Source of the DNA: Luteibacter sp.
GTDB lineage: Bacteria > Pseudomonadota > Gammaproteobacteria > Xanthomonadales > Rhodanobacteraceae
Assembly: GCF_009912395.1 (NCBI RefSeq)
Contig: NZ_WNDO01000016.1
Location: forward strand, 61,146 to 125,145
DNA length: 64,000 nucleotides
Reading direction: 5' to 3'
In this document: positions 53,140-63,514 of the stretch, piece by piece
Numbering within the stretch: position 1 is the first letter of the stretch
Layout of the letters: each line of letters starts with the position of its first letter
Made by a program: the position numbers and the translations under genes
Notes under the pieces: generated by a model
What the model saw: the letters and a program-made list of their open reading frames with translations, nothing else
The model's database searches: none
Told to the model about the DNA's origin: nothing

Positions 53140-55557
53140 ATGCGCACCTTCAGAATTTTCCTCATCGCCCTGTTCATGGCCTTTGCCGGGGCCGCCTACG
53201 CCCAGGCCACGGACGACACGAGCCCCGCCCAGCAGATCGACGACCTCCGCGGCCAGCTGGACCAGGCCGAGAAGTCGATGAAGGACGACAAGATCACCGA
53301 CTCGGCCATCGACGACCTGCGCAGCGGGGTCTCCGATATCGAGAGCAAGGCGCAGAAGGTCGCCAGTTCGCTCCAGCAGGGTCGCGAAGCGGCCAAGGCC
53401 CGTCTCGACCAGCTCGGGCCGCCGCCGGCCACCGGCACGCACGAGGCACCGGAGCTGGCCCAGTCACGCAAGGACGCCCAGAAAGCGTTCGACGCGGTCG
53501 ATACCCAGATCAAGCAGGCCAACGCCATCGCGCTGGAGGCTCAGCAGGCCGGCAACCAGCTCTCCGACCTGCGTCGCATCCGCTTCCAGGAACTGATCTC
53601 CAAGCGCACGAACTCGATCCTCTCCAAGGCCTTCTGGTCGGAACCCGCCGCTGCGTTTCCGCGCGATGCCGCCAACCTCCGCGACTTCGTGGGCACCGTA
53701 CGCGACGACGTCGCCGCCAGCTGGAACCAAGGCAATCGCTTCGCCCTGATCGGCTGCGTGCTGGCCGGCCTGTTGTTGATGAGCGTGGTGCGCCTGTACC
53801 TGGAACACCGTGCGCGCGAACTGACCGCCAACCGCATGCCTCCCGGCCGGCTGCGTCGCTCGGCGCTGATCGTCGGCGTCGCGCTGACCTCGACGCTGAC
53901 CACCGGCCTGGGCACGCATCTGTTCTATCTGGGCCTGAACTGGAGCGACACCCTTAGCCACGACACCGACGAGGTCGCGCAACGCGTGGTCGGGCTCGTG
54001 TTCTTCGGTGCCTTCATCGCCGGGCTGGGTCGCGCCCTGCTTTCGGCCAAACGTCCGTCGTGGCGCCTGCCGTCGATCTCCGACGAAACGGCGATGCGAC
54101 TGCGCCGCTTCCCGCTGCTGTTCTCACTGGCGACAGTGCTGTTCCAGTTCCTCCACCAGCTCAACCGCACGGTCGGCAACAGCCTGGCGGCCACCGTCGC
54201 CACCAGCAGCCTGGAGGCGGTGGTTCTTACTGTCCTGACGGCCATCGCCCTCGCCCGCCTCAGCCGCGCGCACCATCACGAGGAAGACGGCACGCCGCCG
54301 ACGCCACGCCCCGTATGGGCCAGTGTGTTCATCGCCGCCGCATGGGTGGCGATCGTGCTCTCGTGGCTGGGCCTGCTTACCGGCTTCATCGCCTTTGCCG
54401 CATTCATGGCGGTCCAGCTGGTGTGGACCATCATCATCGTGGCCGCCGCGTATCTGGCCATGCGCCTCGTCGACGATCTCTTCGAAACGCTGCTCTCGGA
54501 GAAGGGTCCGATGAGCGCCCGCGCGCAGGCGGTCTTCGGCATGGACCCGAAGCTGCTCGACCAGGCCGGAGTGGTGCTGTCCGGCGTCGCGCGCCTGGTG
54601 ATGTTCCTGTTCGCCTTGACCGCGGTCGCCTCGGGCTTCGGTGCCGGCGCGTCCGACATCTTCGCGTTCGGCGCCAAGCTGCAATCGCTGGAAATCTACG
54701 GCGTGAAGATGCAGCCCGACCGCATCCTCTCCGCGATCGCGATGTTCTTCGTCGGCCTGCTCGCCGTGCGCGTGGTGAAGAACTGGCTGTCGAACCAGTA
54801 CCTGCCGCGCACCAATCTCGATCCGGGCATGCGCAGCTCGCTGACCACCCTGCTGGGCTATGTCGGTGTGGTGATCGTGGTGTCGGTGGCCCTGCTCGCG
54901 ATGGGCCTGTCGCTGCAGAACATCGCCTGGGTCGCCTCCGCGCTTTCGGTGGGTATCGGTTTCGGCCTGCAGGCGATCGTGCAGAACTTCATCTCCGGCC
55001 TGATCCTGTTGGCCGAGCGACCGGTGAAGGTCGGCGACTGGGTGGTGCTCGACGATGCCGAGGGCGACATCCGCCGGATTAACGTGCGCGCCACGGAAAT
55101 CCAGGTCGCCGACCGCTCAACGATCATCGTCCCCAACTCGTCCTTCATCACCAAGCCCGTGCGCAACATGACCATGGCCAATCCGCAAGGCCGTGTGCTC
55201 ATCAAGCTGCCCATGCCGCTGGACACCGATCCGGTGGAGGTGCGCCAGCACCTGCTGGAGGCGATGCGTTCGCACAAGTCGGTGACGGAAACACCGGCGC
55301 CCTCGGTGACGCTCGACGGCATCGACCGCACCGCCATGACCTTCGCCGCCACCTGCTACGTGGGCGGCCCTCGCGACGTGGGCGGCGTGAAAAGCGACCT
55401 GCTCTTCGACTTCATCGCCCGGCTGCGTGGCGCCGATATCCCGCTGCTTCGTCCGCAGGACCTCGTGTTGCGCACGGGCAGCCATGCGCCGGACATCGCG
55501 GGCCCGAGCGGCGCCGGTGCGCCGAAGGCCTCGACCGACCCGGACAACAGCAACTAA
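53140..55557 (+). CDS. DUF3772 mechanosensitive channel (MscS family)
   Basis: 805 residues with a signal peptide (FRIFLIALFMAFAGAAYAQ). A periplasmic coiled DUF3772-type domain spans about 25-170. Then about eleven helices and the MscS core near 590-720: SVGIGFGLQAIVQNFISGLILLAERPVKVGDWVVLDDAEGDI, then STIIVPNSSFITKPVRNMT. It is a large mechanosensitive channel (MscK/YbiO-like) of the inner membrane that opens under osmotic downshift. No operon; the small 142-residue gene follows 18 bases later. Confidence 0.92.
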   Translation: MRTFRIFLIALFMAFAGAAYAQATDDTSPAQQIDDLRGQLDQAEKSMKDDKITDSAIDDLRSGVSDIESKAQKVASSLQQGREAAKARLDQLGPPPATGTHEAPELAQSRKDAQKAFDAVDTQIKQANAIALEAQQAGNQLSDLRRIRFQELISKRTNSILSKAFWSEPAAAFPRDAANLRDFVGTVRDDVAASWNQGNRFALIGCVLAGLLLMSVVRLYLEHRARELTANRMPPGRLRRSALIVGVALTSTLTTGLGTHLFYLGLNWSDTLSHDTDEVAQRVVGLVFFGAFIAGLGRALLSAKRPSWRLPSISDETAMRLRRFPLLFSLATVLFQFLHQLNRTVGNSLAATVATSSLEAVVLTVLTAIALARLSRAHHHEEDGTPPTPRPVWASVFIAAAWVAIVLSWLGLLTGFIAFAAFMAVQLVWTIIIVAAAYLAMRLVDDLFETLLSEKGPMSARAQAVFGMDPKLLDQAGVVLSGVARLVMFLFALTAVASGFGAGASDIFAFGAKLQSLEIYGVKMQPDRILSAIAMFFVGLLAVRVVKNWLSNQYLPRTNLDPGMRSSLTTLLGYVGVVIVVSVALLAMGLSLQNIAWVASALSVGIGFGLQAIVQNFISGLILLAERPVKVGDWVVLDDAEGDIRRINVRATEIQVADRSTIIVPNSSFITKPVRNMTMANPQGRVLIKLPMPLDTDPVEVRQHLLEAMRSHKSVTETPAPSVTLDGIDRTAMTFAATCYVGGPRDVGGVKSDLLFDFIARLRGADIPLLRPQDLVLRTGSHAPDIAGPSGAGAPKASTDPDNSN

Positions 55558-55575
55558 GCACCCCTGGAGTACCCG

Positions 55576-56004
55576 ATGCATCCCCTCATCGCCCTCGCCC
55601 TGATGTCCACCGCGCAGCCGGCGCCCGCCTGGCTTGCGGGCGACTGGGAACCGTACAGCAATGCCTTCCAGGGCCTGCGCATGCTCAGCATCGGCAAAGA
55701 CACCCTGAGCTGGAAAGGCTGCCGTGATGCTCACTACGACGTGGTGTCCGTGGATGGCGACAGCGTAACGATCCGCCTGGCGAAAGACAGCAAGTGCGTG
55801 CTCGACGACACGCCACCGACACGCATGGACACGGTGCGCCTCACCCTGCGCGACAACCATTGCGACCTCGGCGTGTCGATCTACGCCTCGCCCGACGCCG
55901 CGAACAAGAACGAGCCCTCGGCCGAAGGCCTCTACGGCAAGCAGAAGTGCTCGTCGGGACCGGCCGCTCAGGCGGCGGCCAACCTCTCCACGACCACGCG
56001 GTAA
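55576..56004 (+). CDS. Small secreted protein
   Basis: 142 residues with a short signal (HPLIALALMSTAQPAPAWLAG). It has beta-type stretches (LRMLSIGKDTLSWKGCRDAHYDVVSVDGDSVTIRLAKDSKCVLDD) and four cysteines. No family recognised. Its 3' end overlaps convergent hutF by 37 bases. It may be co-transcribed with the MscS-type gene. Confidence 0.62.
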   Translation: MHPLIALALMSTAQPAPAWLAGDWEPYSNAFQGLRMLSIGKDTLSWKGCRDAHYDVVSVDGDSVTIRLAKDSKCVLDDTPPTRMDTVRLTLRDNHCDLGVSIYASPDAANKNEPSAEGLYGKQKCSSGPAAQAAANLSTTTR

Positions 56005-57323
56005 GCCTTCGCGGCAGCCTCTTCGGCGACGTGCGCGTGATCGCGCACGCGCCACCGCCCACCGACCATCACATCGCGCACCAGCGGCGTGTTGCCGGCA
56101 AACAGGAAGCTGTCGATCACGTCGGCCTCGCTGCGCGCGGCCAGCAAGGGCGAGCGATCGTCGAGCACGAGCAGGTCGGCACGAGCGCCGACCGACAAGC
56201 GCGCGATATCCGCCGCCGAAGCCTGCGCACCACCCTCAAGCGCACGCTGCCACAGCGTGTTGCCCACGCTTTCCTCCGCCTTGCGCGCCGCGACGTTGCG
56301 ATGGCGCGTGACCAGGCGCTGGCCGTACTCCAGCCAGCGCAGCTCCTCCACGGGAGACACGGAGATATGCGAGTCGGAGCCGATGCCCAGCGTGCCGCCC
56401 GCGTCGATGAAATCGGCCAGCGGGAACAGGCCGTCGCCGAGGTTCGCCTCGGTGGTGGGACACAGGCCGGCGACCGCGCCGCTCTTTGCGATACGGTCGG
56501 TCTCCTGCCCCGTCAGGTGCGTGGCATGAATCAGGGTCCAGCGCCGGTCGACATCGGCATGATCGAGCAGCCATTCGACCGGACGCGCGCCACGCACTGC
56601 AAGGCAATCCTGCACCTCGCCGATCTGCTCGGCGATGTGGATGTGGATCGGCAGGTCGCGTGACACGCCGGTCGACAGCAGGGCGCGCATCGCGTCCTCC
56701 GGCACGGCGCGCAGCGAGTGCAACGCGATGCCGATGCGGAGCATGTCGTGCTGCATCGGCACGAGTCGTTCGAGCAACGCGACGTACTGGCCGACATCGT
56801 GGCGGAAACGCTGCTGGCGTTCGGACAACGGACGACCGTCGAAGCCGCCGGTCATGTACAGCACGGGCAACAGCGTCAGGCCAATGCCGGCCTCCTTCGC
56901 GGCCTCGATCAGCGCGAGCGACATCGCGGCGGGATCGGCGTAGGCGACGCCACGCGGGCCGTGGTGCAGGTAGTGGAATTCGCAGACCTGGGTGTAACCG
57001 GCCTTCACCATTTCCACGTAGAGCTGGGTCGCGATGGCCTTGAGGTCGTCGGGATCGATCGCCTCCGCGAAGGCATACATCGTCTCGCGCCAGGTCCAGA
57101 AGCTGTCCTCCCCCGGGCCGCGACGCTCGGCCAGGCCGGCCATCGCGCGCTGAAACGCATGCGAATGCAGGTTGGGCATGCCTGGCAACACGAAGCGCCC
57201 GACCCGCTCGCCACCGTCGCCAGCCCGCGCGAACCGCCCGCCCTCGACGACAAGCCCTCCGCGCCCGGCCTGCCAGGCGGCGTCCTGCCAGAGGAAGTCA
57301 GCGGAATAGGTGGCGTGGGGCAT
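55968..57323 (-). CDS. hutF: Formimidoylglutamate deiminase HutF
   Basis: 451 residues. The amidohydrolase zinc site is NLHSHAFQRAMAGLAER, with IHIHIAEQIGEV, THLTGQE and GIGSDSHISVSPVEELRW further on; these are HutF signatures. It converts N-formimidoyl-L-glutamate to N-formyl-L-glutamate and ammonia, the second branch of histidine degradation used with HutG (not in the window). It is divergent from the operon holding hutI, so the two hut genes share a promoter region of 110 bases. Confidence 0.93.
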   Translation of the reverse strand: MPHATYSADFLWQDAAWQAGRGGLVVEGGRFARAGDGGERVGRFVLPGMPNLHSHAFQRAMAGLAERRGPGEDSFWTWRETMYAFAEAIDPDDLKAIATQLYVEMVKAGYTQVCEFHYLHHGPRGVAYADPAAMSLALIEAAKEAGIGLTLLPVLYMTGGFDGRPLSERQQRFRHDVGQYVALLERLVPMQHDMLRIGIALHSLRAVPEDAMRALLSTGVSRDLPIHIHIAEQIGEVQDCLAVRGARPVEWLLDHADVDRRWTLIHATHLTGQETDRIAKSGAVAGLCPTTEANLGDGLFPLADFIDAGGTLGIGSDSHISVSPVEELRWLEYGQRLVTRHRNVAARKAEESVGNTLWQRALEGGAQASAADIARLSVGARADLLVLDDRSPLLAARSEADVIDSFLFAGNTPLVRDVMVGGRWRVRDHAHVAEEAAAKAYRVVVERLAAA

Positions 57324-57433
57324 GGGGATGGCCTTGTGGGGGACATCCGATGCTACCTCAGGCGGCCCGGACCTGGCTTCTGCAGCGACGGACGTCCGCG
57401 TTTTCGTCATCCGGGGAGGCGCATAATAGGTCA

Positions 57434-59005
57434 ATGACCGAGAAACACGCCGCTCAGACTCCGAAGCTCACGCTTCGCCTGGCCCGTCCCTCCGACGTGC
57501 CGGCCCTCGTCGCCCTCACCGCCCGCGTCTACACGCCGGAATGGGGCCACTCCGCCGAGATGCTGCAAGGCCAGCAGACCCACTTCCCCGAAGGCCAGTT
57601 CGTGGTCGAGTACGAGGGAACCATCGTGGGCTTCTGCGCCACGTTCCGCATCAACGAATCGGTGGCCCTCACCCCGCATACGTGGATGCAGATCACCGGC
57701 GGCGGCTTCGCCTCGCGTCACGACCCCAAGGGCGACTGGCTCTACGGCATGGAAGTCGTGGTCCATCCGGACTATCGCGGCATGCGCATCGGGCAGCGCC
57801 TGTACATGGCACGCAAGCGCTTGTGCACCGACCTGAAGCTGCGCGGCATCGTCTTCGGCGGGCGCATGCCCGGCCTCGGCCGCGCGGTCGCACGCTACGG
57901 CAGCGCGGAAGCCTATGTACAGGCCGTGGTCGACGGCACGCGCCGCGATCCCACGCTGAGCTTCCAGCTGCGCAACGGCTTCGAGGTGATCGGCCTGTTG
58001 CGCGAGTACGTGCCGTCCGACCATGAGTCGCTCGGCTACGCGGCGCACCTCATCTGGCGCAACCCGCAGCTGCTCAACCATCCCGACACGCCGAAGGTGT
58101 CGCAGAGCCATCGCCTGCCCGACTCGGTGCGCGTGGCCTCGGTGCAGTACCAGCAGCGTCGCATCGGCTCGTTCGAGGAGTTCGCCACGCAGGTCGAGTA
58201 CTTCGTCGACATCGCCGCCGACTACGACGCCGACTTCGTCGCCTTCCCCGAGTTGCTCACGCTGCAGTTGCTCTCGATCGAGAACGCGGAGCTGTCGCCG
58301 GTCGAATCCATCCGCCGGCTCTCCGAGTACACTGACGAGGTGAAGGCGCTGTTCCACCGTCTGGCCGTGCACTACAACATCAACATCATCGGCGGCTCGC
58401 ATCCCACGCGGCAGCCGAATGGCGACATCCACAATGTCTGCTACGTGTGCCTGCGCGATGGCTCGATCCACGAGCGCGAAAAGCTGCATCCCACGCCCAG
58501 CGAACGCAACGTGTGGAACATCACCGGCGGTGACGCGGCGGCCACGATCCAGACCGACTGCGGCCCGATCGGCGTGATGATCTGCTACGACTCGGAGTTC
58601 CCCGAGGTGGCACGCCATCTCACCGACCAGGGCGCGCTGATCCTGTTCGTGCCGTTCTGCACCGACGTGCGCGAAGGCTACCTGCGCGTGCGCTACTGCT
58701 CGCAGGCCCGCGCCATCGAGAACCAGTGCTACGTGGTGCTTTCGGGCAACGTGGGCAACCTGCCGGGCGTGAACAACTTCGACATCCAGTACGGCCAGAG
58801 CTGCATCCTCACGCCCAGCGACTTCCCGTTCGCGCGCGACGGCATCGCGGCGGATTCCACGCCGAACATCGAAACCGTGCTGTTCGCCGACCTGCGTCTT
58901 GAGAACCTCGCCCGCGCCCGCAACTCCGGCGCCGTGCAGAACCTCAAGGATCGTCGTTACGACCTCTATGAAGTACGTTGGGCAAGGGCACCGGAAGGCA
59001 AATGA
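57434..59005 (+). CDS. GNAT acetyltransferase-nitrilase fusion protein
   Basis: 523 residues. The N-terminal GNAT domain (about 14-190) has LARPSDVPALVALTARVYTPEW and the acetyl-CoA loop DYRGMRIGQRLYMARK. The C-terminal carbon-nitrogen hydrolase (220-510) has Glu in VAFPELLTLQ, Lys in REKLHPTPSE and Cys in MICYDSEFPE, the full catalytic triad. Such fusions occur in proteobacteria, but substrates are unknown. It overlaps the ClC gene start by 4 bases (ATGA), so it is translationally coupled. Confidence 0.92.
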   Translation: MTEKHAAQTPKLTLRLARPSDVPALVALTARVYTPEWGHSAEMLQGQQTHFPEGQFVVEYEGTIVGFCATFRINESVALTPHTWMQITGGGFASRHDPKGDWLYGMEVVVHPDYRGMRIGQRLYMARKRLCTDLKLRGIVFGGRMPGLGRAVARYGSAEAYVQAVVDGTRRDPTLSFQLRNGFEVIGLLREYVPSDHESLGYAAHLIWRNPQLLNHPDTPKVSQSHRLPDSVRVASVQYQQRRIGSFEEFATQVEYFVDIAADYDADFVAFPELLTLQLLSIENAELSPVESIRRLSEYTDEVKALFHRLAVHYNINIIGGSHPTRQPNGDIHNVCYVCLRDGSIHEREKLHPTPSERNVWNITGGDAAATIQTDCGPIGVMICYDSEFPEVARHLTDQGALILFVPFCTDVREGYLRVRYCSQARAIENQCYVVLSGNVGNLPGVNNFDIQYGQSCILTPSDFPFARDGIAADSTPNIETVLFADLRLENLARARNSGAVQNLKDRRYDLYEVRWARAPEGK

Positions 59006-60387
59006 ACGAGCGATCCACCGAAGGCGCACCCTCGTCGCGCCTTCAAAAGCTGAAAGCCCTCGGCCAGCATGAATGGCTATCTCCCACCGAATGGCGACGC
59101 CGCATCCTGTTCTGGACAGGCGCGGTCGTCGTCGGCCTCTCCGCCGTCTTCTTCGCCAAGGCGGCCGACTTCGCGTTCGAGCTGTTCCATCGCGTGGCCT
59201 CGCACGGTTGGTGGGTGCCCCTGCTGATCACACCGGCCATGTTCGCCCTGCTCAGCTGGCTCACGCAGGGTGCGCTCAAGGCCACACGCGGCTCCGGCAT
59301 TCCCCAGGCCATCGCCGCGCTCAAGATCGAAGACGAAAGCTTTCGTTCGCGCCTGCTCTCGCTCAAGGTCGCCATCGGCAAGATGGCGCTGACCCTCGCC
59401 GCCCTGCTCGGCGGCGCGTCGGTCGGTCGTGAAGGCCCCACCGTGCACGTCGGCGCCGGGCTGCTCTATTCCATGGGTCGCCGTTTTGGCTTCGCCGATC
59501 CCACGGCGGCCGGGCGCTTCATTCTCGCCGGCTCGGCGGCGGGCCTCGCCGCCGCCTTCAACACGCCGCTGGCCGGCGTAGTGTTTGCCATCGAAGAAAT
59601 GTCCGGCGCGTTCGAACATCGCATGAGCGGCACCTTGCTCACGGCGGTGATCGTGGCGGGTGTCGTGTCGCTGGGCCTGGTCGGCAACTACGCCTACTTC
59701 GGCGATGTCACCGCCAGCCTGCCCTTCGGCACCGCGTGGATCGCCGTCCTGCTGACCGGCATCGTTGGCGGCCTCATGGGCGGCCTGTTCGCCCGCCTCA
59801 TCATTCCGTCCACCGTCGGCCTGCGCGGCATGGTCGGACGCCTTCGCGCCCGCCAGCCCGTGGTGTTCGCCGCTGCATGCGGCCTCGCGCTGGTGCTGCT
59901 CAGCCTGCTTAGCGCGAACGGCCTCTACGGCACGGGCTACGCGCAGGCACGCGATATCCTGCAAGGCCATGGCGATACGCGTCCCGTATTCGGCCTGCTG
60001 AAGTTCCTCGGCAACATCGCCTCATCCTGGGCCGGCATCCCCGGCGGCATCTTCTCGCCCGCTCTTGCCGTCGGCGCGGGTCTCGGCGACAACATCGCCC
60101 ACCTGCTACCGGGCGGCGATACGTCCGCCGTGGTGCTGCTCGGCATGGCCGCCTATCTTTCGGGCGTGACCCAGGCACCGCTCACCGCCACGATCATTTC
60201 GCTGGAACTCACCGCAAACCGCCAGATGGCGTTGCCGATCATGGCCGCCTGCCTGCTGGCACGCGCCGTATCGGGCCTGGTCTGCCGCGTGCCCGTGTAC
60301 AAGGCGCTGGCGGAAACGCTCATTACGCAATACGACGAAGAACGCCGCCGCCGCGAAGCGCCGGCCACCGAAGGAACGAACCCATGA
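59002..60387 (+). CDS. ClC-family chloride/proton antiporter
   Basis: 461 residues, about 10-12 helices. ClC signatures: [21 protein letters not shown] (gating Glu), [10 protein letters not shown] (the internal proton Glu position, as E203 of ClC-ec1), and [18 protein letters not shown]. It should exchange Cl- for H+ at the inner membrane, a function linked to acid resistance. It overlaps the fusion gene upstream and hutI downstream by 4 bases each. A link between chloride/proton exchange and histidine degradation is not known and is treated as an observation. Confidence 0.92.
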   Translation: MNERSTEGAPSSRLQKLKALGQHEWLSPTEWRRRILFWTGAVVVGLSAVFFAKAADFAFELFHRVASHGWWVPLLITPAMFALLSWLTQGALKATRGSGIPQAIAALKIEDESFRSRLLSLKVAIGKMALTLAALLGGASVGREGPTVHVGAGLLYSMGRRFGFADPTAAGRFILAGSAAGLAAAFNTPLAGVVFAIEEMSGAFEHRMSGTLLTAVIVAGVVSLGLVGNYAYFGDVTASLPFGTAWIAVLLTGIVGGLMGGLFARLIIPSTVGLRGMVGRLRARQPVVFAAACGLALVLLSLLSANGLYGTGYAQARDILQGHGDTRPVFGLLKFLGNIASSWAGIPGGIFSPALAVGAGLGDNIAHLLPGGDTSAVVLLGMAAYLSGVTQAPLTATIISLELTANRQMALPIMAACLLARAVSGLVCRVPVYKALAETLITQYDEERRRREAPATEGTNP

Positions 60388-61622
60388 CCGACGCACGCTG
60401 GGACCACCTGCTGCTCGACGTAGGCCTCGCCACGCTCACCGACAACGGCCAGCCTTACGGCGCCATCGAGCATGGCGCCATCGGCTGGCGCGACGGAAAG
60501 ATCGTCTTCGCGGGCCCGCGCAACGAGTTACCCGGCGATCCGACCGCCCTGTCCCATCGCATCGAATCGCTGCATGGCCACTGGGTCACGCCCGGCCTGA
60601 TCGATTGCCACACACACCTCGTTTTCGGCGGCGACCGCGCGCAGGAATTCGAGATGCGGTTGGAAGGCGCCAGCTACGAGGACATCGCCCGCAAGGGCGG
60701 CGGCATCGTCTCCAGCGTGCGCGCCACCCGCGCGGCGGACGAAGACCACCTGCTCGCGCAATCGCTGCCACGCGCCCGCGCCTTGCTTGCCGATGGCGTC
60801 ACCACGCTGGAGATCAAGTCCGGCTACGGCCTGGAACCCGATGCGGAGCGACGCATGCTGCGCGTCGCTCGCCGCATCGGCCAGGAACTGGGCATCGACG
60901 TACGTACCAGCTTTCTCGGCATGCATGCCCTGCCTCCGGAATACGCCAACCGTCGCGACGAGTATGTCGCACTGGTCTGCGACACCATGCTCCCCGCGCT
61001 CGCCGAGGAAGGCCTCGTGGATGCCGTGGACGCGTTCTGCGAAGGCATCGGCTTCACGCCGGCCGAAACCGAGCGACTGTTCACCAAGGCCACGTCACTG
61101 GGCCTGCCGGTGAAACTGCACGCGGAACAGCTTTCCGACCTGGGTGGCAGCGGGCTCGTCGCCCGCTTCAACGGCTTGTCCGCCGATCACCTGGAATGGA
61201 CAAACGAAGACGACGTGCGTGCCATGGCTCAGGCCGGCACCGTCGCCGTGCTGCTGCCGGGCGCCTACTACGCGCTGCGCGACACACGCCCGCCGCCGAT
61301 CGATGCCTTCCGTCGCCATGGCGTCGCGATGGCGGTGGCCACCGACCTCAACCCCGGCACGTCGCCCCTGCTCTCGCTGCGCCTGGCCATGAGCATGGCC
61401 TGCACGCTGTTCCGCCTGACGCCTGAGGAGGCCCTGCGCGGCGCCACGCAACACGCGGCCCGCGCCCTCGGCCTCGACGACCGCGGCACGCTCGCCGTCG
61501 GCCAGCGCGCCGATCTCGCCGTGTGGAACGTCCGCCATCTACCCGAGCTTTGCTACTGGATCGGTGGTGATCTGCTGCGGCAGAGCTGGGTCCATGGGGA
61601 ACGACCGCGAGTGAGCGCGTAA
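60384..61622 (+). CDS. hutI: Imidazolonepropionase HutI
   Basis: 412 residues. The metal site is [17 protein letters not shown] in [10 protein letters not shown], with [14 protein letters not shown] and TDLNPGTSP, the HutI signatures. It hydrolyses 4-imidazolone-5-propanoate to N-formimidoyl-L-glutamate, the substrate of HutF. The hut-pathway enzymes hutH and hutU are not in the window. It ends the overlapping fusion-ClC-hutI unit. Confidence 0.95.
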   Translation: MTDARWDHLLLDVGLATLTDNGQPYGAIEHGAIGWRDGKIVFAGPRNELPGDPTALSHRIESLHGHWVTPGLIDCHTHLVFGGDRAQEFEMRLEGASYEDIARKGGGIVSSVRATRAADEDHLLAQSLPRARALLADGVTTLEIKSGYGLEPDAERRMLRVARRIGQELGIDVRTSFLGMHALPPEYANRRDEYVALVCDTMLPALAEEGLVDAVDAFCEGIGFTPAETERLFTKATSLGLPVKLHAEQLSDLGGSGLVARFNGLSADHLEWTNEDDVRAMAQAGTVAVLLPGAYYALRDTRPPPIDAFRRHGVAMAVATDLNPGTSPLLSLRLAMSMACTLFRLTPEEALRGATQHAARALGLDDRGTLAVGQRADLAVWNVRHLPELCYWIGGDLLRQSWVHGERPRVSA

Positions 61623-61759
61623 GGGCGCTGGCTGGCGGTGCATTCATGGAACGCACCGTCAGTGCAATGAGCCTCCTCTAAGAAAGATTCCAACGATTTT
61701 TCAGACGAGTCCTAGAGACATCGTCAGCGATATGCCTAAGCTCAGGAACCTCTTCATTC

Positions 61760-63514
61760 GTGACGAGGGAGCCTCGCTTGAGGCAGTGGAAAGTTCTCAT
61801 TCCAGCCGGAGCGATCATGCTCTTGCTGGTCATCGGCATCGCACCGTATCTGTCGGGTTACTTCACCGGGCTACTGCTCGGACTCTCCGGACACCCCAAC
61901 ACGTGGACCCGTTGGTGGGAGTACATCCGGGTACTCGATCAGCCGGCATATGCGCCTTATGCGTGGCGGATTTACCTCGCCGGTGGCCTTGGCATCGGCA
62001 TTCCGTTGTGCGCCACCATCGCAGCCTTGATCGCGCTGCGTCGCCATCTGCCCACGCCACCCCCGCCGCGATTCGAGCCACTTGAGGCCATCGCCTCGCC
62101 ATCGCGACATGGCGTGGTACTTAGCCGGGGAATCGCCACGAACCTGTCCGTGCTGGTCGTGGCCGCCCGATCAGAGCGCGCCGTGCTCGGCACGCTGCTG
62201 CCTACCCTTCGACAATCGGGGGAACCGTGGCTGATGGTAGGCACTCGCGCGACCCTGGCCGCCTGCGCCCCGGCGATGAAAGGACGGGAAATCGTCCATC
62301 TGGCACCCTTCGGCCAGGGGCACTGCTGGAATCCCTTTGCCACCGCGTGGGCACCAGAGGGCCTGCGCCTACCCGTGCTGGAGAGCCTGGCGGAACGCTG
62401 GTATCCCGCCACCGAACCGTCCAGGCGCTTCCTCGCCAGCCATGCCCGGCATGCCTTCGTCGCCCTCGTCCAGGTGGTCGACGATGTGCTTCGCGCCAGC
62501 GGCGAAGCCATCGCACCCGCGCCGGGGGATCTTCATCGCCTGGCCCAACCCCTGGCCACCCAGCAGCGTCGAGCGTATCTGGATGCCCTCGGTCGAACGG
62601 CCGCGCTCACCGAGCGTACCTGTGAGGCACTGCGCCCCTTGCAAGCCTTGGATGAAACGGCCTTTCGACGGGTCTGCGAGGCCTTGCTCGCACCGTTGGC
62701 CCTGTTCGGCCATGCGTCGCTCGACACCGCCACGCGTGGCGACGACATCGCGACGCGTGATTTGCGTCGGGCGATCGTTCTCGTCGAATTACCTGCCGAA
62801 CGGCGAGGGGAAGCCAGCCATCTGGTCGATATCTTCATCGCTTTTTGGCGGCATGCGACGCATGGCATGCCGCATCGACGACTCGTTATCGACGAATTGG
62901 ATGCCTTTGCCCGGTTACCGATCCTGCTCGATAGCGATCTTCCATGTCTCGCCACGACACGGCGTCTCGCCGCGCTTCGGCAGCCGTACGGTCGCGTGCT
63001 CGACCGTCTGCTCTCTTCCTTTCCCTGCGTGGTGATGCATGGGGCAACGGATGAGGTCGCCGCTCAGGAAAGCGAAGCGATGCTCGAAATCTATATGACG
63101 GTTCACGATCCCAAAGAGCGCCGGTCACGCCGCCCCGCCAGTGCGCAGGCCCTGCATGCCGTGACCGACGATCAGCAACTGGTGATCGCCCACCCATCGT
63201 TTCGTCCCTACGCCGCGGACATTCCTTCGGTCCGTTATCGGGCCAAGCCCCTTCCCTCCCATGAGACCGGAGAAGCCATGCCCTTTCCGAAGCCACTCGC
63301 GAGCCTTCTCGTCTCGGTGCTTGCCGCTTGTTCGACACCCACCCAAGACGTCACCGAGGGAAAGCGCCCCAAGGCTACCCCCTACATGAAGGGATGCAAC
63401 AGTCCCCGCGACATAGGTTCACCACCTAACAAGTATGTCGACGCCTGCATCGGACCACATCGCTTTCGATTCCTTCAAAGCCTCTATGAATTGCAGGCTG
63501 GTCAGGATCTGTGA
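61760..63514 (+). CDS. VirD4/TraG-type coupling-protein homologue without a Walker A lysine, read into a lipoprotein
   Basis: GTG at 61760. Residues 1-92 have the two-helix T4CP topology (VLIPAGAIMLLLVIGIAP..., IYLAGGLGIGIPLC). VLVVAARSERAVLGTLLP at about 131-148 sits where T4CPs have the P-loop but lacks G-x4-GK-[ST]. The HCWNPF segment (188-193) and a Walker B-like RRLVIDELDAFARLPIL (373-389) are family-like. It looks catalytically dead or remodelled. The frame continues, without a stop, into the lipoprotein coded from 63278, so the natural 3' end is lost or the two are fused. No other T4SS gene is in the window. Confidence 0.72.
   Translation: MTREPRLRQWKVLIPAGAIMLLLVIGIAPYLSGYFTGLLLGLSGHPNTWTRWWEYIRVLDQPAYAPYAWRIYLAGGLGIGIPLCATIAALIALRRHLPTPPPPRFEPLEAIASPSRHGVVLSRGIATNLSVLVVAARSERAVLGTLLPTLRQSGEPWLMVGTRATLAACAPAMKGREIVHLAPFGQGHCWNPFATAWAPEGLRLPVLESLAERWYPATEPSRRFLASHARHAFVALVQVVDDVLRASGEAIAPAPGDLHRLAQPLATQQRRAYLDALGRTAALTERTCEALRPLQALDETAFRRVCEALLAPLALFGHASLDTATRGDDIATRDLRRAIVLVELPAERRGEASHLVDIFIAFWRHATHGMPHRRLVIDELDAFARLPILLDSDLPCLATTRRLAALRQPYGRVLDRLLSSFPCVVMHGATDEVAAQESEAMLEIYMTVHDPKERRSRRPASAQALHAVTDDQQLVIAHPSFRPYAADIPSVRYRAKPLPSHETGEAMPFPKPLASLLVSVLAACSTPTQDVTEGKRPKATPYMKGCNSPRDIGSPPNKYVDACIGPHRFRFLQSLYELQAGQDL
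63278..63514 (+). CDS. Lipoprotein gene nested in the same frame, cut by an IS element
   Basis: An ATG at 63278 with GGAG about seven bases upstream begins a lipoprotein signal: PFPKPLASLLVSVLAAC with lipobox LAAC (Cys18). The mature start is STPTQDVTEGKRPKATPYMKG, then CNSPRD and DACIGPHRFRFL. The coding is stopped at codon 79 by a TGA at 63512-63514, which is the first three bases of the IS element. The original protein was longer. An immunity-type or T4SS accessory lipoprotein is a guess, because no family is recognised. Confidence 0.6.
   Translation: MPFPKPLASLLVSVLAACSTPTQDVTEGKRPKATPYMKGCNSPRDIGSPPNKYVDACIGPHRFRFLQSLYELQAGQDL

Noticed and set aside
59002..60387. Calling the ClC gene a chloride channel rather than an antiporter
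   Set aside because: Both the gating Glu (GREGP) and the internal proton-site Glu (IEEM) are present, which fits the H+/Cl- exchange type.
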